Of a stretch of DNA of 8,927 nt, positions 1-4,960 are shown one piece after another. The position numbers were made by a program, and so were the translations under genes. Source of the DNA: Clostridiales bacterium. GTDB taxonomy: Bacteria; Bacillota; Clostridia; Oscillospirales; CAG-272. The stretch is from assembly GCA_016280525.1 (NCBI GenBank), contig JAEEGW010000235.1, forward strand, positions 1-8,927, given 5' to 3'. Numbering within the stretch: the stretch's first letter is position 1; every line of letters starts with the position of its first letter. Under the pieces are notes generated by a model. It searched no databases. It was not told the origin of the DNA and saw only the letters and a program-made list of their open reading frames with translations.

Positions 1-21
1 GAAACGCTTTGAGGTGAGAAT

Positions 22-252
22 ATGGGAAAAATAATACTGCGTCTTGACAGGATGATGGCGGACAGAAAAATGAGTTTGAACGAGCTTTCCGAAAAAGTCG
101 GCGTGGCGAACGTTAATCTGTCCAAACTCAAAAACGGCCATATAAGCGCCATAAGGTTTTCAACGCTCATCGCGATATGCGAAGCGCTCGACTGCCAGCC
201 CGGCGATATACTTGAATACGCGCCCGGCGAAGAAGATCCGGCGCAAAAATGA
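22..252 (+). CDS. Small Cro/C1-type helix-turn-helix regulator (YozG-like)
   Basis: A 76-residue protein that is almost entirely one XRE-type helix-turn-helix domain, of the short HTH_26/YozG kind. Residues about 18-30 (MSLNELSEKVGVA) form the first helices of the motif. The segment around NVNLSKLKNGH (about 30-40) is the likely recognition helix, and a helical tail carries the CQPGDILEY signature usual at the end of these domains. It should bind DNA as a dimer in the cytoplasm; no ligand domain is present. The ATG is preceded by GAGGTGAG at 11-18. A TGA at 10-12 could end an upstream gene, so this gene may be the last of an operon that starts outside the window. In Bacillus subtilis yozG neighbours a DUF2975 membrane protein gene; whether that holds here cannot be seen. 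Target genes are unknown. Confidence 0.88.
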   Translation: MGKIILRLDRMMADRKMSLNELSEKVGVANVNLSKLKNGHISAIRFSTLIAICEALDCQPGDILEYAPGEEDPAQK

Positions 253-258
253 AAAAAA

Positions 259-284
259 CGGTACGAAACCTCGTACCGCTTTTT
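259..284. terminator. Bidirectional terminator between the XRE gene and murC
   Basis: The perfect 8-bp stem CGGTACGA / TCGTACCG (259-266 and 271-278) has a 4-base loop. It is flanked by seven A on the left (252-258) and by CTTTTT on the right. Read rightward it ends the regulator transcript. Read leftward it ends the murC transcript, whose stop codon is at 291-293. Confidence 0.85.
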
Positions 285-290
285 ATATCT

Positions 291-1670
291 TTAACCTATC
301 AGATCTTTGATTATGACCGCGTTCGCGTTGCCGGCGCCCATTATGACGGCGGAATCACCGGGTTTTAATATCTGCTTCAAATAATCAGCCGCGCCGTGAA
401 AATCGCCTTTATAAACTCCGTTTTCCGTATCTTCCGCGAGCTTCTGCGCCGACATTCCGAGTGTGTCCGTCTCTCTTGCCGGGTATATGTCGCAGTATAT
501 GACCTCGTCGCAGCCCTCAAACGCTTTGATAAAATCTTTGTAAAACTCTTTCGTTCTTGAATAAGTGTGCGACTGGAAAGCAACGTAAAGCCTGCCTTCC
601 GTGCACTGACGCGCTATTGACAGCGTTGCGTTTATCTCGTCGGGGTGGTGAGCGTAATCGTCGTATATCTTTGCGCCGTTATACTCGCCTTTTAATTCAA
701 ATCTGCGCGCCACGCCCTCAAATTTCGCAATGCCCGCCGCTGCCGCTTCTCCGTCAACTCCGAGCAGTATGCAGGCGCCGATACAGCACAGGGCGTTAGA
801 CACGTTATGCATACCGTACACGCCGAGCTTTATATGCGCGTATTTTTTTCCTTTATATATCGCGTCAAATTCCGGCAGACCGCTCGTATTCAGGTTTTCC
901 GGATACACGTCCGCGCTGTTTTTCATCCCGCAGGTTATAAGCTTTCCGGTATAGCCTTCAACCGCCTTCTTTGCGCCGTCCGAATCTATATTTACTACCG
1001 CCGACGGGGACTGTGAGATATATTTTTTGAAAGAAGCTATATAATTTTCAACGGTTTTGAAATAATCCGCGTGATCGTAGCCGACGTTAAGCACGAGCGC
1101 GGTCTTCGGATAAAACGACAGAAACGAATCGGTGTATTCACACGCTTCAAAGCAGAGACATTCTCTTCCGCCGCGTCTGTAAGACGAGTTTATATTCCTC
1201 ATCGCTGCGCCGTTCAGCACCGTGGGATCGAGTCCCGCCGCTTCAAGCGCGGCGCCGAGCATCGCGGTGGACGTGGATTTGCCGTGCGTGCCGGCGACGC
1301 CGACGGACGTTTTATAAAACGTGACGACGTAACCGAGAATGTCCGCGCGGCGTATCAGCGCAAAGCCGTTTTCCTTCGCGTACGCGTATTCCGGGTTGTC
1401 CTTGTGTATGGCGGCGTTATATACGAAAACGGTAAAACCGCGGCAGTTTTCCGCGTTGTGCCCTTCGTATACCGTTATTCCGCGCTGCTGCAGACCGTCC
1501 GTCACGGGCGATAAGACCCTGTCGCTTCCGGCGACATTACAGCCGGAATCCGCCAATATCTCCGCCAAAGACGACATGGAAACGCCGCCAATGCCTATGA
1601 AATACGCGTTTTTTTCTTTTGATAACAGTTTGCCGACGTCTTCCGGCGCGATACTATCGAACTTACACAT
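291..1670 (-). CDS. murC: UDP-N-acetylmuramate--L-alanine ligase (MurC)
   Basis: Cytosolic ATP-dependent ligase that adds L-alanine to UDP-MurNAc, the first amino acid of the peptidoglycan stem peptide. The 459 residues fit the family length. Visible motifs are a Rossmann GIGG at 26-29 for UDP-MurNAc, the Mur P-loop AGTHGKSTST at 126-135, the central-domain signature EACEYTDSF at about 175-183 and the metal-site region around His200 (GYDHADYF). GMHNVSNA lies at 286-293, VARRFE at 320-325, and the C-terminal-domain motif DDYAHHP at 337-343. EACEYTDSF is, from memory, the form seen in many Clostridia rather than the proteobacterial EADESD. The open frame extends 27 codons further upstream, but that extension is hydrophobic and unlike MurC. 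The ATG at 1668-1670, with AGAGG 13 bases before it, matches the family start. The gene is single, convergent with the XRE gene and divergent from spoVG. Confidence 0.95.
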   Translation of the reverse strand: MCKFDSIAPEDVGKLLSKEKNAYFIGIGGVSMSSLAEILADSGCNVAGSDRVLSPVTDGLQQRGITVYEGHNAENCRGFTVFVYNAAIHKDNPEYAYAKENGFALIRRADILGYVVTFYKTSVGVAGTHGKSTSTAMLGAALEAAGLDPTVLNGAAMRNINSSYRRGGRECLCFEACEYTDSFLSFYPKTALVLNVGYDHADYFKTVENYIASFKKYISQSPSAVVNIDSDGAKKAVEGYTGKLITCGMKNSADVYPENLNTSGLPEFDAIYKGKKYAHIKLGVYGMHNVSNALCCIGACILLGVDGEAAAAGIAKFEGVARRFELKGEYNGAKIYDDYAHHPDEINATLSIARQCTEGRLYVAFQSHTYSRTKEFYKDFIKAFEGCDEVIYCDIYPARETDTLGMSAQKLAEDTENGVYKGDFHGAADYLKQILKPGDSAVIMGAGNANAVIIKDLIG

Positions 1671-1698
1671 AATTAATATAAAACCTCTAAAAGATGAA

Positions 1699-1729
1699 TT
1701 TATAACAAACCTCGCAAAAAAGTTAACAA
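1699..1729 (-). promoter_or_regulatory. Possible murC promoter (extended -10)
   Basis: On the minus strand, TGT followed by TATAAA (1699-1707) resembles an extended -10 box. A weak TTGTTA at 1724-1729 lies 19 bases further upstream. Transcription would start near 1692, leaving about 22 bases that include the AGAGG site of murC. The -35 box and spacing are poor, so this is tentative. Confidence 0.35.
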
Positions 1730-1792
1730 ACAAGAGCAAAATATTAAACAAACGTCAATTAAATAGCCGTATCATTTAGTTATTTAATGTAA

Positions 1793-1798
1793 TATAAT
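1793..1798 (+). promoter_or_regulatory. Possible -10 box of spoVG
   Basis: A perfect TATAAT lies 50 bases before the spoVG start in an AT-rich stretch. No good -35 hexamer is visible at the right distance. I do not see a match to the sigma-H consensus known for Bacillus subtilis spoVG. An alternative sigma factor or activator is possible. Confidence 0.4.
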
Positions 1799-1848
1799 GA
1801 AAAATACATAAATATGACAAATTTATCTATTTGAAAGGAAAACATCAT

Positions 1849-2175
1849 ATGGAGATCACAAGCGTAAAAGTCAGGAAAGCGTTTGAAGACGGAACCATGA
1901 GAGCCATCGTCTCCGTTACTCTTGATGAACAGATAGCTATACATGACATAAAAGTCATTTACGCGGGGGAAAGGTACTTTATAGTAATGCCGTCGCGCAA
2001 AGTTGCGGAGAACTCTTTCCGTGATATAGTTCATCCCATTAATTCGGAATTCCGCGCCGTCTTGGAAAAAGCTGTTATTGACGCTTATTTTGATCAGAAA
2101 GACGCGCTTCTTGAAGAAGCACGCGAGAGAGCAGCCGAAGCGGCGGAAACGGACGGGATATCAACAGAGGAATAA
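1849..2175 (+). CDS. spoVG: Septation / RNA-binding regulator SpoVG
   Basis: SpoVG is a small conserved Firmicute regulator involved in sporulation septation, capsule and virulence gene control; it binds nucleic acid in studied species. The 108 residues begin with MEITSVKVRK and contain the core HDIKVI (32-37), MPSRK (47-51) and FRDIVHPINS (57-66). These are the most conserved blocks of the family and form the beta-sheet core. A C-terminal helix (about 67-90) and an Ala/Glu-rich tail follow. The frame is open from a TTG at 1831, but that codon overlaps the ribosome binding site GAAAGGA (1833-1839). The ATG at 1849, nine bases after that site, is the right start. It is divergent from murC and followed directly by a terminator, so it is probably monocistronic. 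In Bacillus and several Clostridia spoVG precedes glmU and prs, which are absent here. Confidence 0.95.
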   Translation: MEITSVKVRKAFEDGTMRAIVSVTLDEQIAIHDIKVIYAGERYFIVMPSRKVAENSFRDIVHPINSEFRAVLEKAVIDAYFDQKDALLEEARERAAEAAETDGISTEE

Positions 2176-2187
2176 GATCGGATGCAG

Positions 2188-2213
2188 AAGCCGCCTTACG
2201 AGGCGGCTTTTTC
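2188..2213 (+). terminator. Intrinsic terminator of spoVG
   Basis: The stem AAGCCGCC / GGCGGCTT (2188-2195 and 2202-2209) has a 6-base loop TTACGA and runs into TTTTTC. It starts 13 bases after the spoVG stop. Its right arm and T tract lie within the 3' end of the convergent glycosyltransferase gene, whose stop codon sits in the loop. There is no T run on the left side, so it should act in the spoVG direction only. Confidence 0.88.
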
Positions 2214-2933
2214 TTCTTTCTGTTTTTTCTTCACGCGGCGTCTGATCCTTACGACTTCCGCCATCATTTTGAAAGAATCGGAAAATACGTGTACTTTTGA
2301 TTCTCTGTGATTTATTATCTTTACGGGAAGCTCTCCTATTTCATAACCCAACGCGGAGGCGGTCATTATCGCCTCAAAGTCGAACGCAAAGCCGTCCGTC
2401 TCGCAGCGGCTGAATATCGCGTGCGCGGCTTCGCCCGTAAATCCTTTTATGCCGCACTGCGAGTCTGAGAGCTTGAAGCCGCCGAGTATGCCTAAAACCT
2501 TTATGTATATTTTTGAAGCGAGTTTGCGCAGCGGCGTGTATCCCTCGTAGCCGTCCTTTGACAGGTTGCGGCTGCCTATGACCATCTGTTTGTCCGGATG
2601 CTCTTCAAAATATTTTACGACTCTGCCTATAACGTCAACTCCGAAAGCTATGTCGCAGTCCGTGAATAACGCTATATCTCCCGCGCTTGCAAGCATGCCC
2701 GTACGTACGGCGCAGCCCTTGCCGCGGTTTTTTTCATACCCGACAAGTTTTACGTTGCCGTGGTCCGCCGCGTAGTCGAGCACAGCCTGACCGCAGCTGT
2801 CGGTCGAGCCGTCGTCGGAGAATATGAGCTCGTAATCGTCAAAATTCGCGGAAAGATATTCGTCAAACGCCTTAACGGAATCTTTTATTATAGACGATTC
2901 GTTATACATAGGTATAATGACGGAAAGCTTCAT
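2196..2933 (-). CDS. Family 2 glycosyltransferase (dolichyl-phosphate glucosyl/mannosyltransferase-like)
   Basis: A 245-residue GT-A fold glycosyltransferase. It starts with VIIPMYNE (5-12), has the nucleotide-binding SDDGSTD (39-45), NRGKGCAVRTG (69-79), the metal-binding TDCDIA at 91-96 and the acceptor-region motif DSQCGIKGF (157-165). This set is typical of the DPG/DPM synthase branch, which transfers a sugar from a nucleotide donor to a polyprenyl phosphate on the cytosolic side of the membrane. No membrane segment is visible, so it should be soluble or peripheral. The exact sugar and acceptor cannot be read from sequence. The ATG has a perfect AGGAGG (2939-2944) that overlaps the stop codon of the sortase gene upstream, so the two are probably translationally coupled. 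The tail is basic (KKKQKEEK) and is encoded opposite the T-rich end of the spoVG terminator. Confidence 0.88.
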   Translation of the reverse strand: MKLSVIIPMYNESSIIKDSVKAFDEYLSANFDDYELIFSDDGSTDSCGQAVLDYAADHGNVKLVGYEKNRGKGCAVRTGMLASAGDIALFTDCDIAFGVDVIGRVVKYFEEHPDKQMVIGSRNLSKDGYEGYTPLRKLASKIYIKVLGILGGFKLSDSQCGIKGFTGEAAHAIFSRCETDGFAFDFEAIMTASALGYEIGELPVKIINHRESKVHVFSDSFKMMAEVVRIRRRVKKKQKEEKAAS

Positions 2934-2943
2934 TTTATCCTCC

Positions 2944-3954
2944 TTAATTAGAAATGCCCACGAGCACCGCGTGCAGCGCCCAGCGCATGCCGTCTCCTCT
3001 GACCGTACAGGTGGAGAGCGTCAGCAGCTTGCTGTCTTTTGTAAAATTGACTTTCTTTTTGTATATGGATTTTTCCTGGCAAGCGTGGCAGAAATCAAGG
3101 AATTCCTCGTCGTCCATAAAATCCGTTTCTATATAGTTATAAGACGCGTACGTGTCGTAAATGGAGAACAGCTCGTACGTAAAGACGCCTTCGTTAGTTA
3201 TGAGGTTAATCGTCTGGTTGCGGAAAGCGTTTTCGTCCGTGGCAAAGTCGAGCAGCGGCGCGAACATTATGCGCGCGGTGTTCATGTTGTGACCGTATAA
3301 GATCGTGTTGCGGTTTTCAAGCACGCTTCTGGAATTGCGGTAATCCGCGAATATGGAGCCGTAGCGCGTATATTTGCCGTTGTATTCCGCGTATAAATAC
3401 TCCGTGTTGTCCTTGCCCTGCATGACGATATAGTCGACCGACGTGCCGGGGACGTCGACCCAGCCGTAAACGTCCGGATACATCCTCTGCAAGCCCGCAA
3501 AGGGCGCGCGTTTTTTCTCAAAATATTCGTTGTACGTGCCGGTGTGGTCTATCGATATCTGACCGACGTCCACCTCTTCCATAGTCTGACCGAGAGTGAG
3601 AGTAGAGGTGTTGCCGTTGTTTTTTGTCGCAAGCTGCGCGTATTTCGTTTTTATTTTTCCGTCCGCCAGATTTTCAAAATAGGTATTTTGCTGTTTCTTT
3701 TCCATATACTGTATAGCATAGGAGGCGACGTACGCGGAAGCGCCGAGAAAAACGGCAAAGCACAAAAGCATGGCGGTATATCTTATGGTTTTGCCCAATG
3801 CCGCGCGTATTATTTTTTTCTTTGTGATGTCTTTTCTTTCGGATATGTCGGATGCCCTTGCGTTAGATAATTCTTCTGCGAGCTGCGGATTTTTGCCCGC
3901 GAACTCGGAATTTAAAACGCTTTTTTTCGGCATACCGGCGGATTTTCTGCTCAT
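2944..3954 (-). CDS. Class B sortase
   Basis: Membrane-anchored cysteine transpeptidase that cleaves a sorting signal and joins a surface protein to the cell wall or to another pilin. The 336 residues have a long charged cytosolic N terminus (1-58), one membrane helix (about 59-82) and an extracellular sortase domain. MYPDVYGWVDVPGT (158-171) and the following YGSIFADYRNS (198-208) are class B hallmarks. The catalytic residues are His222 (YGHNM), Cys316 (TLSTC) and Arg324 (MRWALHA). The N-terminal cytosolic part is longer than in Staphylococcus aureus SrtB. The ATG has GAGGA (3963-3967) eight bases upstream. It is the first gene of a two-gene operon with the glycosyltransferase. No substrate with a visible sorting signal is encoded in the window, so its target is unknown; srtB is plausible as a name but not established. 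Confidence 0.92.
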   Translation of the reverse strand: MSRKSAGMPKKSVLNSEFAGKNPQLAEELSNARASDISERKDITKKKIIRAALGKTIRYTAMLLCFAVFLGASAYVASYAIQYMEKKQQNTYFENLADGKIKTKYAQLATKNNGNTSTLTLGQTMEEVDVGQISIDHTGTYNEYFEKKRAPFAGLQRMYPDVYGWVDVPGTSVDYIVMQGKDNTEYLYAEYNGKYTRYGSIFADYRNSRSVLENRNTILYGHNMNTARIMFAPLLDFATDENAFRNQTINLITNEGVFTYELFSIYDTYASYNYIETDFMDDEEFLDFCHACQEKSIYKKKVNFTKDSKLLTLSTCTVRGDGMRWALHAVLVGISN

Positions 3955-3977
3955 ATGGACCGTCCTCGGTTTTGTTT

Positions 3978-3991
3978 ACGGCTCCTGCCGT
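3978..3991 (-). other. Small hairpin in the sortase mRNA 5' end
   Basis: The inverted repeat ACGGC / GCCGT (3978-3982 and 3987-3991) has a 4-base loop, AGGA on the mRNA strand. It falls within the first bases of the predicted transcript. It could protect the 5' end of the mRNA, or it may be incidental. Confidence 0.4.
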
Positions 3992-3999
3992 TATTTATT

Positions 4000-4028
4000 A
4001 TTATATTCTTTAAATTTTAATTATGCAA
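4000..4028 (-). promoter_or_regulatory. Sigma-A-type promoter of the sortase-glycosyltransferase operon
   Basis: On the minus strand TTGCAT (4023-4028) is followed, after exactly 17 bases, by a perfect TATAAT (4000-4005). Transcription should start near 3993, giving a leader of about 40 bases before the sortase ATG. The spacer is pure A/T except for one G. Confidence 0.82.
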
Positions 4029-4044
4029 GGAATTTTAATGTATT

Positions 4045-4072
4045 TTGTTTTTTGTTGCTGTAAGAATATTTT
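4045..4072 (+). promoter_or_regulatory. Possible weak promoter of the M50 protease gene
   Basis: TTGTTT (4045-4050), a 16-base spacer and TATTTT (4067-4072) form a weak sigma-A-like site. If used, transcription would begin at about the ATG at 4079, making the mRNA leaderless. This would fit the absence of a Shine-Dalgarno site. Confidence 0.25.
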
Positions 4073-4078
4073 AAATTT

Positions 4079-4651
4079 ATGAAGTACATTTTTTTAGGAA
4101 AAAGGGTGCGTTTGAGCGTTTTTTTGCCTTTAACGCTGTATTTATGGGTGATTTTTGCCGGGTACGAAACTGCTTTATCTTCGCTTTTCGCCGTTGCCGT
4201 GCACGAGGCGGGGCATATCCTGGCCGGGCTTATTATGAAAAGAAAAATATCCGCCGTGACGCTTTCGCCCCTCGGCGCGGATATAAAATACGCGGGCGTC
4301 GTATCGTACGAAACTGAGCTTTTTTCGGCGCTCGCCGGACCTGTATTCAGCCTTATATCCGGCTTTTTGCTTTACGGCGCGTTTTATGAATTCGCTGTGA
4401 TAAGCGTTATATACGGAGCCGTGAATCTTATCCCCGTCCCGTGTTTTGACGGCGGGCGCGCGCTGCGCTGTACCGTATACAGGTGGACCGGCGTTTTAAA
4501 AGCGGATATGATATGCGATACGGTAAGCGTTGTTTTTCTTATCATAATGTACCTTTTTTCCGTTTTTCTGCTTTTTTACACGTCTTTCAACGCGTCGCTT
4601 TTGTTTGTATGCGCGTATGTGTTTGCGGAATCTTATGTTAAAATGAAATAA
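4079..4651 (+). CDS. Minimal M50-family (SpoIVFB-like) membrane metalloprotease
   Basis: A 190-residue integral membrane protein with the two hallmarks of site-2 proteases. HEAGH (42-46) is the zinc site, and NLIPVPCFDGGRAL (116-129) supplies the third zinc ligand, Asp124. The AGP at 86-88 is the conserved turn after the second core helix. Hydrophobic segments lie at about 13-29, 32-53, 81-102, 105-121 and 143-185. Such enzymes cut substrates within or near the membrane; SpoIVFB processes pro-sigma-K in Bacillus. The protein is much shorter than SpoIVFB (about 290 residues) and lacks its C-terminal CBS domain, so it is a bare catalytic core. No SpoIVFA-like partner is adjacent, and a role in sporulation is only an inference. 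The start lacks a recognisable Shine-Dalgarno sequence, but the first residues fit the family. No hairpin terminator is visible after the stop. Confidence 0.85.
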   Translation: MKYIFLGKRVRLSVFLPLTLYLWVIFAGYETALSSLFAVAVHEAGHILAGLIMKRKISAVTLSPLGADIKYAGVVSYETELFSALAGPVFSLISGFLLYGAFYEFAVISVIYGAVNLIPVPCFDGGRALRCTVYRWTGVLKADMICDTVSVVFLIIMYLFSVFLLFYTSFNASLLFVCAYVFAESYVKMK

Positions 4652-4701
4652 AAAATTTTTATATACGCAATAAATAAAAAGGAATTTTTGTTAAGAAGGT
4701 A

Positions 4702-4730
4702 TTGCATTTTGCGACAGTTAGTGATATAAT
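4702..4730 (+). promoter_or_regulatory. Strong sigma-A-type promoter of the pot operon leader
   Basis: TTGCAT (4702-4707), a 17-base spacer and a perfect TATAAT (4725-4730) are present, with TG at 4722-4723 forming an extended -10. Transcription should begin at about G4737, which is 224 bases before potA. It uses the same -35 and -10 hexamers and spacing as the sortase promoter. Confidence 0.87.
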
Positions 4731-4760
4731 ATGCGTGATAAATAAGGAATCGGTCTTCAC

Positions 4761-4874
4761 ATGACCGGTCGTCGGCTTATCCGATGGGGCGGGGGCAAAC
4801 ACCCTGAACGTCCGTGTGTTATATCTGGATTTTTAATCCTTTGCGGTTTTTTATCTGTATATGACGCCTTATAA
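4761..4874 (+). CDS. Possible 37-residue leader peptide in the pot leader
   Basis: An ATG at 4761 opens a 37-codon frame ending at TAA 4872-4874. TAAGGA (4743-4748) lies 12 bases upstream and could serve as a ribosome binding site. The N-terminal half is basic (begins MTGRRLIRWGGGK, four Arg in the first 17 codons, using CGT, CGG and CGA) and the C-terminal half is hydrophobic. The stop codon directly follows GCCTTA (4866-4871), the left arm of the antiterminator, so translating ribosomes would affect which hairpin forms. An open frame of this length is not rare by chance, and the same bases form the P2 and P3 hairpins, so it may not be translated. Confidence 0.25.
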   Translation: MTGRRLIRWGGGKHPERPCVISGFLILCGFLSVYDAL

Positions 4875-4902
4875 AAGAATGGTAACATCTCTACCCTAAG
4901 GC
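4866..4902 (+). promoter_or_regulatory. Antiterminator hairpin of the pot leader
   Basis: GCCTTA (4866-4871) pairs perfectly with TAAGGC (4897-4902). Inside it GGTA (4881-4884) pairs with TACC (4892-4895) around a 7-base loop. This fold uses the entire upper left arm and much of the lower left arm of the terminator, so the two structures cannot coexist. Confidence 0.55.
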
Positions 4903-4939
4903 AAAACAAAATTCGCTTTAGCGGTCAGAGGTGTTTTTT
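4884..4939 (+). terminator. Conditional intrinsic terminator before potA
   Basis: The lower stem of 9 bp (4884-4892 with 4927-4935, one G-U pair) continues through ACC / GGT with single-base bulges at 4922 and 4926. The upper stem is CTAAGGC / GCTTTAG (4896-4902 with 4915-4921, one G-U pair). A 12-base loop caps it, and six T follow (4934-4939). It ends six bases before the potA ribosome binding site, so it would switch off the whole operon when formed. Confidence 0.78.
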
Positions 4940-4960
4940 ACTGTCAGGAGGAGCACGCTT

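Larger units (their letters stand above)
4737..4960 (+). promoter_or_regulatory. Structured 5' leader of potABCD: candidate riboswitch or attenuator
   Basis: This fills the 309-base gap before potA. From the predicted start three hairpins follow closely. P1 is TCGGTC / GACCGG (4750-4755 and 4763-4768, one G-U pair) with a 7-base loop TTCACAT. P2 is CGTCGG / CCGATG (4770-4775 and 4781-4786). P3 is CGGGG / CCCTG (4790-4794 and 4802-4806) with loop GCAAACA. The P1 loop (4758-4762) can pair with GTGTG at 4814-4818 as a pseudoknot. A short GATA / TATC helix (4737-4740 and 4822-4825) could close the set into a junction. A small GGATT / AATCC hairpin (4827-4839), an antiterminator and a terminator follow. 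The layout is what a ligand-sensing riboswitch or a leader-peptide attenuator would show. I do not recognise conserved motifs of common classes (TPP, FMN, SAM-I, cobalamin, glycine, purine, guanidine-I, T-box). The folding is by eye. Confidence 0.6.

Noticed and set aside
1590..1751. N-terminal extension of MurC (27 more residues)
   Set aside because: The extension is hydrophobic, absent from the family, and overlaps the likely promoter and ribosome binding site; the ATG at 1668-1670 fits MurC alignments.
1780..2034. Leftward 84-codon frame overlapping spoVG
   Set aside because: It is the complement of the spoVG coding region and promoter, without its own ribosome site or recognisable domain.
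4652..4700. Terminator after the M50 protease gene
   Set aside because: There are A and T runs (AAAAATTTTT, AAAAAGGAATTTTT), but no GC-containing stem followed by a T run, so it is not called.
4737..4825. tRNA-like cloverleaf in the pot leader
   Set aside because: Three hairpins with 7-, 5- and 7-base loops look superficially like tRNA arms. There is no 7-bp acceptor stem, no CCA end or discriminator position, and the TTCACAT loop lacks the conserved A58.
4827..4852. An earlier terminator made of GGATT/AATCC and the T run at 4847-4852
   Set aside because: The stem is only five AT-rich pairs with a 3-base loop, and it is separated from the T run by seven bases.
4737..4939. 6S RNA
   Set aside because: Size and promoter would fit, but 6S RNA needs the 5' and 3' ends to pair in one long rod with a central bubble. 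Here the 3' end folds on itself as a terminator, and the 5' part forms local hairpins.
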